Positions 15,887 to 24,233 of a DNA stretch of 64,000 bases are shown one piece after another (within the stretch, counting starts at the first letter, position 1; the number at the start of each line of letters is the position of its first letter). The notes under the pieces were generated by a model, which saw only the letters and a program-made list of their open reading frames with translations, did not search any database and was not told the DNA's origin. This DNA comes from Streptacidiphilus fuscans (GTDB lineage Bacteria; Actinomycetota; Actinomycetes; Streptomycetales; Streptomycetaceae). The stretch lies in contig NZ_JADPRT010000005.1 in the NCBI RefSeq assembly GCF_015690355.1, positions 489,034-553,033 of the forward strand, written 5' to 3'. The position numbers were made by a program, and so were the translations under genes.

Positions 15887-17257
15887 TCAGCCGCGCAGTT
15901 CGCCGTTGGGCTGGACGCGCTCCAGGACCTGGCGCATGGCGGCGACGGTCTCCTTGGCCTCGCCCTCGGTCATGATCAGCGCCGGGGAGAGCACCAGGGA
16001 GTGGGCGCAGTCGCGGACGATGACGCCGGTCTCGCGGCGGATCACGTCCGGCAGCAGCGGCTGGAGCATCGGCAGCGGCTCGCGCGTGGCACGGTCGGCG
16101 ACCAGCTCGACGGCGAGCATCATCCCGACCGAGCGGATCTCGCCGACGATCGGCAGGTCGCCCAACTGGGCGTCCAGCTCCCGGTGCAGGAAGCCGCCGA
16201 TCTCGACGGCGCGGTCCAGCAGGCCCTCGCGCTCGATGATGTCCAGGTTCTCGAGCGCGACCGCGGCGGCCACCGGGTGGCCGTTGTAGGTGTAGCCCAT
16301 CGGGAAGCCGTGGTCGGCCAGCAGCTGCTCCGCGACATGGTCGCCGACCAGCAGCGCGCCGAGCGGGATGTAGCCGGAGGTGATCCCCTTGGCGGTGACG
16401 ATGATGTCGGGGCGGACGTCGAAGTGCTGTGCGGCGAACCACTTTCCGACGCGGCCGTAGGCGGTGACCACCTCGTCCAGGATCAGCAGGATGCCGTGAC
16501 GGTCCAGCACCTCGCGCACCCGCGGCCAGTAGTCAGCCGGCGGCACCAGCATGCCGCCGACGCCCATGATCGGCTCGCCGATCATCGCGGCGATGTTGCC
16601 GGGGCCGATCTCGGCGATCCGCTGCTCGAGCTCGGCGATCAGGAAGTCGGTGACGTCTGTGAGTGTCGCAGTCTGCCCCTGGAAGAGCTCGCTGCGGTAC
16701 GGCCACGGCGGGGTCAGGTGCGAGACGTGCGGCATCATCGGGGCGAAGCCCTCGTGGTAGACCGGGAAGCCGGTCGCCGAGCCGCCGCCGTACCCGATGC
16801 CGTGGTAGGCCTTGTCGCGCGCCAGGATCCAGGTGCGGGAGGACTCGCCGCGGCGGTGGTGGTAGTAGCGGGCCATCTTGATGGCGGCCTCGTTGCCCTC
16901 CGAGCCTCCGGAGGTGAAGTAGACGTGGTTCAGGCCCTCGGGCGCGATCGAGGTGAGCTTGGTGGCCAGCTCGATCGCCGGGTCGTTGGAGAACTCCCAG
17001 AAGCTGGTGAAGTACTCCAGCTTGGCCATCTGCTCGTAGGCGGCGCGGGCCACCTCCTCGCGGCCGTGGCCGATCTGGGCGAGCCAGAGTCCGCCGGTCG
17101 CGTCGAGGTAGGAGCGGCCGTCCACGTCGGTGAGGCGGCAGCCGGAACCCTCGGTCATCACGACGCGCTCGGTGACCGAGCCGGGCAGGTAGGGGTGGAT
17201 GATCCGGGCCCGGTCGGCGTCGCGCAGCTGGTCGGGGCTCATCGGGGTGCGGCTCAT
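15887..17257 (-). CDS. Class III pyridoxal-phosphate aminotransferase
   Basis: 456 residues, class III (omega) aminotransferase: moves the amino group from an omega-amino acid or diamine to pyruvate or 2-oxoglutarate. '[21 protein letters not shown]' near 115 binds phosphate of PLP, '[19 protein letters not shown]' near 255 holds the PLP-contacting Asp, and '[19 protein letters not shown]' near 285 holds the Schiff-base Lys (AKGITSG). The ATG at 17255-17257 has only a distant AAGG. It lies 59 bp after the aldehyde dehydrogenase gene, a pairing typical of putrescine, GABA or beta-alanine breakdown. Confidence 0.9.
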   Translation of the reverse strand: MSRTPMSPDQLRDADRARIIHPYLPGSVTERVVMTEGSGCRLTDVDGRSYLDATGGLWLAQIGHGREEVARAAYEQMAKLEYFTSFWEFSNDPAIELATKLTSIAPEGLNHVYFTSGGSEGNEAAIKMARYYHHRRGESSRTWILARDKAYHGIGYGGGSATGFPVYHEGFAPMMPHVSHLTPPWPYRSELFQGQTATLTDVTDFLIAELEQRIAEIGPGNIAAMIGEPIMGVGGMLVPPADYWPRVREVLDRHGILLILDEVVTAYGRVGKWFAAQHFDVRPDIIVTAKGITSGYIPLGALLVGDHVAEQLLADHGFPMGYTYNGHPVAAAVALENLDIIEREGLLDRAVEIGGFLHRELDAQLGDLPIVGEIRSVGMMLAVELVADRATREPLPMLQPLLPDVIRRETGVIVRDCAHSLVLSPALIMTEGEAKETVAAMRQVLERVQPNGELRG

Positions 17258-17316
17258 GGCGGTGCTGCCTTTCTTGCTTGTCTTGCCGGCTCGGAGACTG
17301 AAGCGCTGGGCGGTGC

Positions 17317-18822
17317 TCAGCCGAAGGAGATCCAGGTCGTCTTCAGGCCCGTGTACTTGTCGAAGGAGTGGAGCGAGAGGTCGCGTCCGAAGCCGGACTG
17401 CTTGAAGCCGCCGAACGGCGTCACCGGGCCCAGCGCGTCGACCGTGTTGACCGAGACGGTCCCGGCGTGGAGCGCGTCGGCGACGCGGTGGGCGCGGGCG
17501 AGGTCGGTGGTCCACAGCGACGCGGCCAGGCCGTAGTCGGAGTCGTTGGCGATCCGCACCGCCTCGGCCTCGTCCCGGAACGGAAGGACCGTCAGCACCG
17601 GGCCGAACAGCTCCTCACGGGCGAGCGGCGCGTCGGCCGGGAGGCCGGTGACGATCGTGGGGTCGACGAACGCGCCGATCCGTTCCGGACGGGTGCCGCC
17701 GTGGACGACCCGGCCGCCCTGGGCGCGGGCCGCGTCGACGGCGGCGACCAGGCGCTGGGCCTGAGCCTCGTCGACCACCGGACCGAGACGCGTGGCCGGG
17801 TCGAGCGGGTCGCCGGGCCGGTAGCCGGCGGCGTGCTCGGCGACGCGGGCGGTGAACTCCTCGGCGATGTCGGCGTGGACCAGCAGCCGGGTGTTGGCGG
17901 AGCAGACCTGGCCGGCGTTGAAGCAGAACCCGAAGGCCGCGCGCTCGGCGGCGGCGTCGAGGTCCGCGTCGGGGAAGACGAGGTTGGGGCTCTTGCCGCC
18001 CGCCTCCAGCCAGACCTGCTTGCCGTTGGACTGCGCGGCGTAGGAGAGGAAGAGCCGGCCGACGGCAGTGGAGCCGGTGAACGCCAGCACGTCCACGTCC
18101 AGGTGCAGGCCGAGCGCGCGTCCGGCGGTCTCGCCGAGGCCGGGCACGACGTTGAGCACTCCCTCCGGGATGCCCGCCTCGACCGCGAGCCGGGCCAGCA
18201 GCAGCACGGACTGCGGCGACTGCTCGGCGGGCTTGAGGACGACGCTGTTGCCCGCGGCGAGCGCCGGGGCCAGCTTCCAGGAGGCCAGGTCCAGCGGGAA
18301 GTTCCACGGCACCACCGCGCCGACGACGCCGAGCGGGACGCGGCGCACCAGCGCCAGGTTGCCGGGCGCTGTGGGGGCGACCTCGTCGTAGAGCTTGTCG
18401 GCGGCCTCGGCGTGCCAGGCGAAGCAGCCTGCCGCGCCGGGGACGTCGACCGCGAGCGCCTCGGCGACGGGCTTGCCCATGTCGAGCGAGTCGTACAGGG
18501 CCAGTTCGGGGCCGTGCTGCTCGATCAGTTCGGCGAGCCGCAGCAGCCGCTTCTTGCGCGCCTCGGGCGCCAGGCCGGACCAGCGGCCGTCGGCGAAGGC
18601 GGCACGGGCCGAGCGGACGGCGGCGTCGACGTCCGCGGCGTCGCAGGCGGCGATCTCGGCGAGCGCCTTGCCCGTCGCCGGGTCGACGTCGGTGAACGTC
18701 GCGCCGGAGACCGCGTCGCGGTGGTCGCCGTCGACGAAGGCGCGGGTCTGCGGGGTGAGCGCGGCGGCCCGGGCCTGCCAGTCGGAGCGGGAATCGGACT
18801 GGGAAGGAGTGGAGTCACTCAT
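17317..18822 (-). CDS. NAD(P)+-dependent aldehyde dehydrogenase
   Basis: 501 residues, oxidises an aldehyde to its acid. '[34 protein letters not shown]' near 165-195 carries the Asn and Lys of the active site, '[14 protein letters not shown]' near 270 the general-base Glu, and '[17 protein letters not shown]' near 300 the catalytic Cys. The family resembles gamma-glutamyl-gamma-aminobutyraldehyde or aminobutyraldehyde dehydrogenases. Only a distant GAGGA lies before the ATG. It is first in the run ALDH, aminotransferase, permease, and is divergent from the TetR gene with a shared operator pair. Confidence 0.92.
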   Translation of the reverse strand: MSDSTPSQSDSRSDWQARAAALTPQTRAFVDGDHRDAVSGATFTDVDPATGKALAEIAACDAADVDAAVRSARAAFADGRWSGLAPEARKKRLLRLAELIEQHGPELALYDSLDMGKPVAEALAVDVPGAAGCFAWHAEAADKLYDEVAPTAPGNLALVRRVPLGVVGAVVPWNFPLDLASWKLAPALAAGNSVVLKPAEQSPQSVLLLARLAVEAGIPEGVLNVVPGLGETAGRALGLHLDVDVLAFTGSTAVGRLFLSYAAQSNGKQVWLEAGGKSPNLVFPDADLDAAAERAAFGFCFNAGQVCSANTRLLVHADIAEEFTARVAEHAAGYRPGDPLDPATRLGPVVDEAQAQRLVAAVDAARAQGGRVVHGGTRPERIGAFVDPTIVTGLPADAPLAREELFGPVLTVLPFRDEAEAVRIANDSDYGLAASLWTTDLARAHRVADALHAGTVSVNTVDALGPVTPFGGFKQSGFGRDLSLHSFDKYTGLKTTWISFG

Positions 18823-18854
18823 GGGAGGGGGTCCTCAGGTGTGCTCGCCAGTTC

Positions 18855-18872
18855 TTTGATGCGAGATTCAAA
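18855..18872. promoter_or_regulatory. TetR operator copy 1 (aldehyde dehydrogenase side)
   Basis: TTTGATGCGAGATTCAAA has 5-bp inverted ends (TTTGA/TCAAA) around 8 bp. The first 11 bases are repeated exactly in copy 2. It lies 33 bp upstream of the aldehyde dehydrogenase start. Confidence 0.6.
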
Positions 18873-18921
18873 CAATGGGTGAAGCCCGCGTCAATGACTG
18901 GAGCGGATAAACGTTGAAATA

Positions 18922-18939
18922 TTTGATGCGAGTGTCAGA
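18922..18939. promoter_or_regulatory. TetR operator copy 2 (regulator side)
   Basis: TTTGATGCGAGTGTCAGA matches copy 1 in 15 of 18 positions, 67 bp away. It ends two bases before the first possible ATG of the TetR gene, which would give autorepression. Confidence 0.6.
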
Positions 18940-18950
18940 GAATGCTTGGC

Positions 18951-19556
18951 ATGGCGCGACCGAAGAACCAGGAAGCCCGCCGCGGCGCACTGATCGACGC
19001 CGCCGGACGGGCCATCGCGGACCGAGGCATGGCCGGACTGCGGATCAAGGACATCGCCGCCGAGGCAGGCGTCTCGGCGGGGTCGGTCCTCTACTACTAT
19101 CCGGAGCTCGACGACCTCGTCCTCGCCGTCCACCAGGACGCCGTGGAGACCTATCTGACGCAGCGTCAGCAGGACGCCGACGCGCCGGAAGGCCCGGTCG
19201 CGCGGATGCGCGCCGCGCTGGCCTCCGGGCTGCCGGAGGGGCCCGACGACCCGGTGCACCGGCTCCTCTTCGAGCTGCACGGCGTCGCCGACCGCAGCGC
19301 CGCGCACGCGGCGCTGATGGCGTCGCTCTTCGCCCGCGAGGTGGCCCTCTACTCGACGTTGCTGCAGGTGGGCGCGGCCGCGGGCGACTTCGTGCTCGTC
19401 GCCGCAAAGGTGTCCGACCTGGCCCGCAACCTCGTCGCGATGGAGGACGGCTACGGGCTCCACATCGTCGCCCGCAACCCGGCGGTCGACCGCGCCACGG
19501 CGCTGACGCTGCTGACCGCCTACGCCCGCGCGATCACGGGGTGTCCCGAGCTGTAG
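18951..19556 (+). CDS. TetR/AcrR family regulator of the amine-catabolic genes
   Basis: 201 residues. The N-terminal DNA-binding domain reads 'ALIDAAGRAIADRGMAGLRIKDIAAEAGVSAGSVLYYYPELDDLVLAV' (about 12-60), followed by a ligand domain. ATG at 18951 gives the usual 'MARPK' head; an ATG at 18942 is equally possible, as neither has a good ribosome site. Divergent from the aldehyde dehydrogenase with a duplicated 18-bp operator between them, so it most likely represses the ALDH-aminotransferase-permease run and itself. Its 3' end overlaps the convergent amidohydrolase by 23 bp. Confidence 0.88.
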   Translation: MARPKNQEARRGALIDAAGRAIADRGMAGLRIKDIAAEAGVSAGSVLYYYPELDDLVLAVHQDAVETYLTQRQQDADAPEGPVARMRAALASGLPEGPDDPVHRLLFELHGVADRSAAHAALMASLFAREVALYSTLLQVGAAAGDFVLVAAKVSDLARNLVAMEDGYGLHIVARNPAVDRATALTLLTAYARAITGCPEL

Positions 19557-20724
19557 CGTCACCGGCCGCGTTCGCCGCCGCCAGGTTCCCCACCGCCAGG
19601 TCGGCCGCCGTCAGCGCGAGCGCCTGCGCGCCCACCAGCAGGGCCGCGTCGGCGGCCGGGGTCGCGCAGGCGGCGGCGAACTCGCGCTGGTGGTTGACGG
19701 CAGGGAGCGAGTCGATGCCGATGTACGGGTGCAGCGCGCGGACGACGCGGGAAACGTTGCCCATGTCGGTCGAGGCCCGGTTCATCCGCGCCGCCGGATC
19801 GCCCGGCGCGGCGAACCGGCGGCCGAGCGACTCCGCGTTGCGGCGGTAGAGCGCCGCCAGCTCCGCGTCATTGCGGAACTCCGAGTAGGGCGGCGACTCC
19901 GGCTCGATCTCCAGCGCGCAGCCGGAGGCCAGCGCACCGGCCCGGAAGCACGCCTCCACCCGGCCCTGGACCTTCTCCAGCTCCTCCAGGCTTCCCGCGC
20001 GGACGTACCAACGGCCTTCCGTCCGCTCCGGGATGGCGTTGGGCGCCTCTCCCCCACGGGTCACCAGCCCGTGCACCCGTGTGGTCTGCGGCAGTTGCTG
20101 GCGCAGCAGCCCGATGCCGACCTGGGCGACGGTGAACGCGTCGGCGGCGTTGCGTCCCTGCTCCGGATAGGCGGCGGCGTGCGCGGCCCGTCCGGTGTAC
20201 CGGACGTTCAGGTGGGCCACGGCGAAGGGTTCGGCCTCGGCGACGTCGACCGGGCCCGGGTGGACCATCATCGCCACATCGACGCCCTCGAACGCGCCGC
20301 GCTCCAGCATCAGGATCTTGCCGCCGCCGCCCTCCTCGGCGGGCGTGCCCAGGACGGTGACGGTCAGTCCGAGGTCGTCCGCGACCTTGGCCAGCCCGGC
20401 CGCCGCGCCCACCGCCGAGGCGGCGATGATGTTGTGCCCACAGGCGTGCCCGAGACCGGGCAGCGCGTCGTACTCGGCGCAGAGCGCGACATGCAGCGGT
20501 CCGCTGCCGACGGTGGCGGCGAAGGCGGTCGGCAGCTCGCAGACGCCGGGGGTCACGGCGTAGCCGAGGTCGTCCAGGAGCGAGGCGGTCCAGCGGGCCG
20601 CCTTCTCCTCCTCCCAGGCCGTCTCCGGGCTGGCGTGCAGGCGGTGGGAGAGGGCGGTCAACTCCCGCTCCAGCGCGGCGACCCCAGCGCCGACGGCCGC
20701 CCTCAGGGCATCGCGGCCTGTCAT
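19534..20724 (-). CDS. M20 family amidohydrolase/peptidase
   Basis: 396 residues, zinc metallohydrolase that cleaves amide bonds of N-acyl or N-carbamoyl amino acids or small peptides. 'VALCAEYDALPGLGHACGHNIIAASAVGA' near 85-115 holds metal ligands, 'TPAEEGGGGKILMLERGAF' near 130 the catalytic Glu-Glu, and 'HLNVRYTGRAAHAAAYPEQGRNAADAF' near 185 the dimerisation domain. ATG at 20722-20724 overlaps the preceding stop (TGATG), coupling it to DUF1028 and RidA genes. The combination suggests hydrolysis of an amide followed by imine clean-up. Confidence 0.9.
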   Translation of the reverse strand: MTGRDALRAAVGAGVAALERELTALSHRLHASPETAWEEEKAARWTASLLDDLGYAVTPGVCELPTAFAATVGSGPLHVALCAEYDALPGLGHACGHNIIAASAVGAAAGLAKVADDLGLTVTVLGTPAEEGGGGKILMLERGAFEGVDVAMMVHPGPVDVAEAEPFAVAHLNVRYTGRAAHAAAYPEQGRNAADAFTVAQVGIGLLRQQLPQTTRVHGLVTRGGEAPNAIPERTEGRWYVRAGSLEELEKVQGRVEACFRAGALASGCALEIEPESPPYSEFRNDAELAALYRRNAESLGRRFAAPGDPAARMNRASTDMGNVSRVVRALHPYIGIDSLPAVNHQREFAAACATPAADAALLVGAQALALTAADLAVGNLAAANAAGDATARDTP

Positions 20725-21401
20725 CACAGGTCCCCGGGGACGCCGTAGCTGGGCGCCAGCTCGGGTGCGAGCGCCCGCTGGACATAGGCGTCCTGCTGCG
20801 GCTCCCACAGCCGCCACAGCGCGCCGAGTTCGGCGACCGGGTCGCCCTCGGTCCAGTCGACGCGCAGGTCGACCACCGGCCAGGGCACGGTGTCGGCGAC
20901 CAGCAGCCCGGCCGAGTGCACCGGCCCCTCCTCGCCCCCCGCCGCGAGACCGGCCGCCAGCCCGTCCAACAGGCGCTGCGCGAGCGGGAGTTCGGGCCGC
21001 GCGGCGAAGGCGTCGACCATGGCCCGGGTGACGCCGCCTGCGGCGAGCATGTTGCCCGCCGCCACGCAGTCCGCGCCGATGACCTGCGCGCGGTTCCCGA
21101 GCGCGTGCTCGCCGGTGAAGGCGGCGGCGTTGCCGTCGATGCCGACGGCCGTCAACTGGCGCCAGGCGACCAGGCTTTCGGTCTCCGCGGTGTGCCGGAC
21201 GGCCTCCTCGGCGCTGGAACCGGCCGCGATCAGGTCGAGCAGCCACGGGCCGAGCCGCGGATCGGTGACGTTCTGCGTGCACACCGCCCCGACACCCGCG
21301 CGTACATGGGCGCAGCGGGAGGCGACGGCCGGGCTGGAGGAGGTGATCGCCACCCCGACCTGTCCGGTGCGGGCGCAGCGCGCCGCGAGCGAGAAGGTCA
21401 C
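20724..21401 (-). CDS. DUF1028 family protein (putative Ntn-type hydrolase)
   Basis: 225 residues covering the whole DUF1028 family: 'TFSLAARCARTGQVGVAITSSSPAVASRCAHVRAGVGAVCTQN' at the N-terminus, then 'GLLVADTVPWPVVDLRVDWTEGDPVAELGALW'. The alpha-beta-beta-alpha pattern resembles Ntn hydrolases, with a possible Thr2 or Ser nucleophile, but no activity is established. The GTG start overlaps the RidA stop (GTGA) and its stop overlaps the M20 start, so all three are made from one coupled transcript. Confidence 0.85.
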   Translation of the reverse strand: MTFSLAARCARTGQVGVAITSSSPAVASRCAHVRAGVGAVCTQNVTDPRLGPWLLDLIAAGSSAEEAVRHTAETESLVAWRQLTAVGIDGNAAAFTGEHALGNRAQVIGADCVAAGNMLAAGGVTRAMVDAFAARPELPLAQRLLDGLAAGLAAGGEEGPVHSAGLLVADTVPWPVVDLRVDWTEGDPVAELGALWRLWEPQQDAYVQRALAPELAPSYGVPGDL

Positions 21402-21871
21402 AGCAGCTCACCCCGCTCGGCGGCCTTGGCGTGCCGGATCCCGGCGGCCTCGGCCCGGCGCGAGGCCGGGATGACGGCGGTGGCGTCGATCTCCACCAGC
21501 CACTCGGGCCGGGCCAGGGCGGAGACCACCAGGCCGGTCGAGACGTAGTGCACGCCCTTGAGCCAGCGGCCCATCACCGTGTAGACCGGCTCGCGGAAGC
21601 GGATGTCCGTCAGGTAGACGGTGATCTTCGTGATCTCGTCCAGCGCACTGCCGGACTCCTCCAGCAGCATGGCGATGTTGGCCATCGCCCGCTCCGCCTG
21701 CGCCTCGACGTCGCCGATGCCGACGCTCTCGCGGGTGTCCAGGTCCTGGCCGATCTGACCGCGCAGGTAGACCGTGCCCTCGGCGACGACTGCCTGGGCC
21801 AGGTCGTTGGCGAGGTTCTGCTCGGGGTAGGTGGCGGCCGTGTTGAAGCGCCGCAGCCGGTGATGGACCAT
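21398..21871 (-). CDS. RidA-family enamine/imine deaminase
   Basis: 157 residues, first gene of the RidA-DUF1028-M20 operon. RidA proteins hydrolyse reactive 2-aminoacrylate-type enamines to keto acids and ammonia. 'YLRGQIGQDLDTRESVGIGDVEAQAERAMANIAMLLEESGSALDEITKITVYLTDIRF' is the trimer core, and the family Arg that grips the substrate carboxylate fits 'VSALARPEWLVEIDATAVIP' near 125. It carries a longer N- and C-terminus than the usual 130 residues. ATG at 21869-21871 with GGGAG nine bases upstream. Divergent from a LysR gene. Confidence 0.88.
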   Translation of the reverse strand: MVHHRLRRFNTAATYPEQNLANDLAQAVVAEGTVYLRGQIGQDLDTRESVGIGDVEAQAERAMANIAMLLEESGSALDEITKITVYLTDIRFREPVYTVMGRWLKGVHYVSTGLVVSALARPEWLVEIDATAVIPASRRAEAAGIRHAKAAERGELL

Positions 21872-21952
21872 CAGTGACCGCTCCCGGGGCTTGCTGTCTG
21901 GGGTGGGGCGCGACCGGAGGAGGCCGCAGCACCACTATGGAAGCGGCACTTC

Positions 21953-21972
21953 CTTTGGTAAAGCAGATCTTT
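21953..21972. promoter_or_regulatory. Candidate LysR operator
   Basis: CTTTGGTAAAGCAGATCTTT contains alternating CTTT/AAAG half sites (CTTT-ggt-AAAG-cagat-CTTT) in the only AT-rich part of the RidA-LysR divergent promoter. It contains T-N11-A options typical of LysR binding. Confidence 0.45.
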
Positions 21973-22015
21973 TAGGGTTGGGTCATCTTCAATTCAGATG
22001 AACAGGGGCGCGCCG

Positions 22016-22939
22016 ATGGCAGCAGACACGCCGGACACGGTCCGGTTCACGCTGACGCAGTTGCGCTACTTCGTCGTGGCGGCCGAGGCGGGCAGCATGA
22101 CGGCCGCCGCCGAGCGGCTGCTGATCGCGCAGTCCGCCGTCTCCACCGCCGTCTCGAACCTGGAGCACGAGCTCGGCGTGCAGCTGTTCATCCGCCGCAA
22201 GGGCAAGGGCCTGGTGGCCACCGCCGCCGGTGAACGCCTGCTGCTGCAGGCACGGGAGCTGCTCACCCACGCGTCCGACGTGGCCGCCGAGGCGCGCGGC
22301 GGCGAGGGCGGGCTGAGCGGGGTGGTGCGGCTGGGCTGCTTCGTCACCCTCTCCCCCTTCGTCCTCCCCGGCCTGCTGGCCGCGGCGGCGGAGCGCCATC
22401 CCCACCTCCGCGTGGACGTCCTCGAAGGCGAGGCCGACGAGCTGGACCGGGCCCTGCGCACCGGGCGGATCGACTTCGCGATCACCTACGACCTCGGCCT
22501 GGGCGTCGGCATCGCCCGCGAGACCGTCGCCTCGCTCCCCGCCCACGCGCTGGTCGCCGCCGACCACCCGCTGGCCGGGCGCGGCAGCATCGACCTGGCG
22601 GAGCTGGCCCACGAGCCGTTCGTCCTGCTCGACCTGCCGCACAGCCGCGACTACTTCTGGTCGCTGGTCACCGCCACCGGCGTCACCCCGGCGATCCGCC
22701 ACCGCTCCCACAACTACGAGGCGGTCCGCTCCCTGGTCGCCCTGGGCCACGGCTTCTCCGTCCTGCACCAGCGCCCCGCGACCGAGGCCACCTACAGCGG
22801 CGCCCGGGTGTCCGCCCTCGCCCTGACCAACGCGCACCCGCCCCTCGACCTGGTCCTCGCCCGGATGGACGGCGTCCGCCAGACCGCCCGCGCGACGGCC
22901 GTGATGGACCTCGCCCACGAGCTCCTCGCCCCGGCCTGA
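22016..22939 (+). CDS. LysR family regulator
   Basis: 307 residues. HTH: 'LTQLRYFVVAAEAGSMTAAAERLLIAQSAVSTAVSNLEHELGVQLFIR' (about 10-58); effector domain from about 95 ('GVVRLGCFVTLSPFVLPGLLAAAAERHPHLRVDVLEGEADELDRAL'). The ATG at 22016 has AGGGG seven bases before it and is preferred over one 18 bases upstream without a site. Divergent from the RidA operon, which it probably activates in response to the pathway's substrate. Confidence 0.88.
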   Translation: MAADTPDTVRFTLTQLRYFVVAAEAGSMTAAAERLLIAQSAVSTAVSNLEHELGVQLFIRRKGKGLVATAAGERLLLQARELLTHASDVAAEARGGEGGLSGVVRLGCFVTLSPFVLPGLLAAAAERHPHLRVDVLEGEADELDRALRTGRIDFAITYDLGLGVGIARETVASLPAHALVAADHPLAGRGSIDLAELAHEPFVLLDLPHSRDYFWSLVTATGVTPAIRHRSHNYEAVRSLVALGHGFSVLHQRPATEATYSGARVSALALTNAHPPLDLVLARMDGVRQTARATAVMDLAHELLAPA

Positions 22940-22966
22940 CGGTTCGCCAGAGACGAGTGCAGAAAA

Positions 22967-23003
22967 GAGAGATGCGCGGCTGCCAGGCAGTCGCGCATCT
23001 CTC
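22967..23003. terminator. Bidirectional terminator
   Basis: GAGAGATGCGCG (22967-22978) pairs perfectly with CGCGCATCTCTC (22992-23003). It sits between the convergent LysR and azoreductase genes. Confidence 0.78.
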
Positions 23004-23029
23004 AGCAGCGTCGGGAGTATCCGGCGGTC

Positions 23030-23680
23030 TCAGGCGGCGATCAGCGCGGCCAGCTCCTTGGCCTTGTCCGCAGCCTCGGCGAGCGCCTGCTCGCGCGACG
23101 CCTCGGCCAGCGGGATCAGCTCGGACATGGCCGGGTTGACCTTGGCCAGCGTCAGCTCCGGGGTGATCACGTGGACGTCCAGCTGCATCAGCGCGCCGAG
23201 CACGCCCTGAAGGAAGGGCGTGACGTAGTCCAGGCCCTCACGCGGGGTGCCGGCACCGTAGGCGCCGCCACGGGAGGCGACCACGACGACCTTCTTGCCC
23301 ACCACCGTGGAGTTCTCGCCCGCGGTGCGGCCCATGATGATCACCTGGTCCAGCCAGGCCTTCAGCGTGGACGGGATGCTCAGGTTGTACATCGGGGCGC
23401 CGATCAGGACCACGTCGGCGGCCTCCAGCTCGGCGGCCAGCTCGTTGCGCAGGGCCATCGCCTCACGCTGGGCGTCGTCGTGGGTGGACGGGTCGGCGAA
23501 GCCAGCCGCGATGCCGACCGCGTCCAGGTGCGGCAGCGGCTGGGCGGCGAGGTCGCGGTAGACGACCGTGCCCTCCGGGTGCTGGGCGAGCCAGTTCTCC
23601 CGGAAGGCCTGGGTCACCTCGCGCGAGGTGGAGCCGCCGGCCGGCAGAGCAGCGGAGTCGATGTGAAGCAGGGTGGCCAT
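23030..23680 (-). CDS. azoR: FMN-dependent NADH-azoreductase
   Basis: 216-residue flavodoxin-fold oxidoreductase of the AzoR family: reduces azo dyes and quinones with NADH through bound FMN. 'LLHIDSAALPAGGSTSREVTQAF' at the start forms the FMN phosphate loop, 'VLIGAPMYNLSIPSTLKAWLDQVIIMG' near 95-120 the isoalloxazine site, and 'VVVVASRGGAYG' near 140 the second loop. GAGGAGA lies seven bases before the ATG. Divergent from an HxlR gene, the usual regulator of this quinone-stress enzyme. Confidence 0.92.
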   Translation of the reverse strand: MATLLHIDSAALPAGGSTSREVTQAFRENWLAQHPEGTVVYRDLAAQPLPHLDAVGIAAGFADPSTHDDAQREAMALRNELAAELEAADVVLIGAPMYNLSIPSTLKAWLDQVIIMGRTAGENSTVVGKKVVVVASRGGAYGAGTPREGLDYVTPFLQGVLGALMQLDVHVITPELTLAKVNPAMSELIPLAEASREQALAEAADKAKELAALIAA

Positions 23681-23717
23681 GGCCGTTCTCCTCGTTCGAA
23701 GGCAGGGGAAGTCATGC

Positions 23718-23772
23718 AAAGTAAGTGAGTGACAAACCCCTAGGGGCTTGTCTTCTCGCACCAGCTTACTTT
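23718..23772. promoter_or_regulatory. Nested inverted repeats, candidate HxlR operator
   Basis: An imperfect 22-bp dyad (23731-23752, GACAA..CCCCTAGGGG..TTGTC) is framed by a second dyad, AAAGTAAG (23718-23725) and CTTACTTT (23765-23772). They fill the azoR-hxlR divergent promoter. Confidence 0.6.
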
Positions 23773-23809
23773 TTCTCAGCGACTTGGCAAGCGGCGGTAC
23801 GCTGGACCC

Positions 23810-24196
23810 ATGGCGGAGACAGCAGCGGCGGCACCGGCCGCACAGGGGGAAGAGATGTGCCTCGGCTCGGATGCCGCGGTCGAGCGCGTCTTCAAGCTGT
23901 TGGGCAAGCGGTGGACCGGGTTGGTGATCGCGTCGCTCATGTCCGGCCCCGTCCACTTCTCGGATCTGCGCCGCACAGTCCCCGGCATCAGCGAGCGCAT
24001 GCTCTCCGACCGGCTCACCGAGCTCCAGACGGCCGCGCTGGTCGTCCGCGAGGTGCACGAGGGCCCGCCGCTCCGTGTCGCCTACCACCTCACCGACGCC
24101 GGCCGCGCGCTGCGCCCCGCGATGGAGGAGCTGCGCCGCTGGGCCGAGAGCCACCTCCCCGCCGACGGGGGCCCCTGCGTCGGTGGATGCGACTAG
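23810..24196 (+). CDS. HxlR family regulator
   Basis: 128 residues. A Cys in 'EEMCLGSDAAVERVFKLLGKRWTGLVIASLMSGPVHFSDLRRTVPGISERMLSDRLTELQ' near position 17 sits exactly where redox-sensing HxlR/QorR/HypR proteins keep theirs, followed by the winged helix. The C-terminus adds two more Cys (CVGGCD). Ribosome site weak. Divergent from azoR, which it probably represses until quinone or thiol stress modifies the Cys. Confidence 0.88.
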   Translation: MAETAAAAPAAQGEEMCLGSDAAVERVFKLLGKRWTGLVIASLMSGPVHFSDLRRTVPGISERMLSDRLTELQTAALVVREVHEGPPLRVAYHLTDAGRALRPAMEELRRWAESHLPADGGPCVGGCD

Positions 24197-24233
24197 ACCT
24201 CTAGGCTTCCTGGGCTCAGAACACAGCGGTGGC

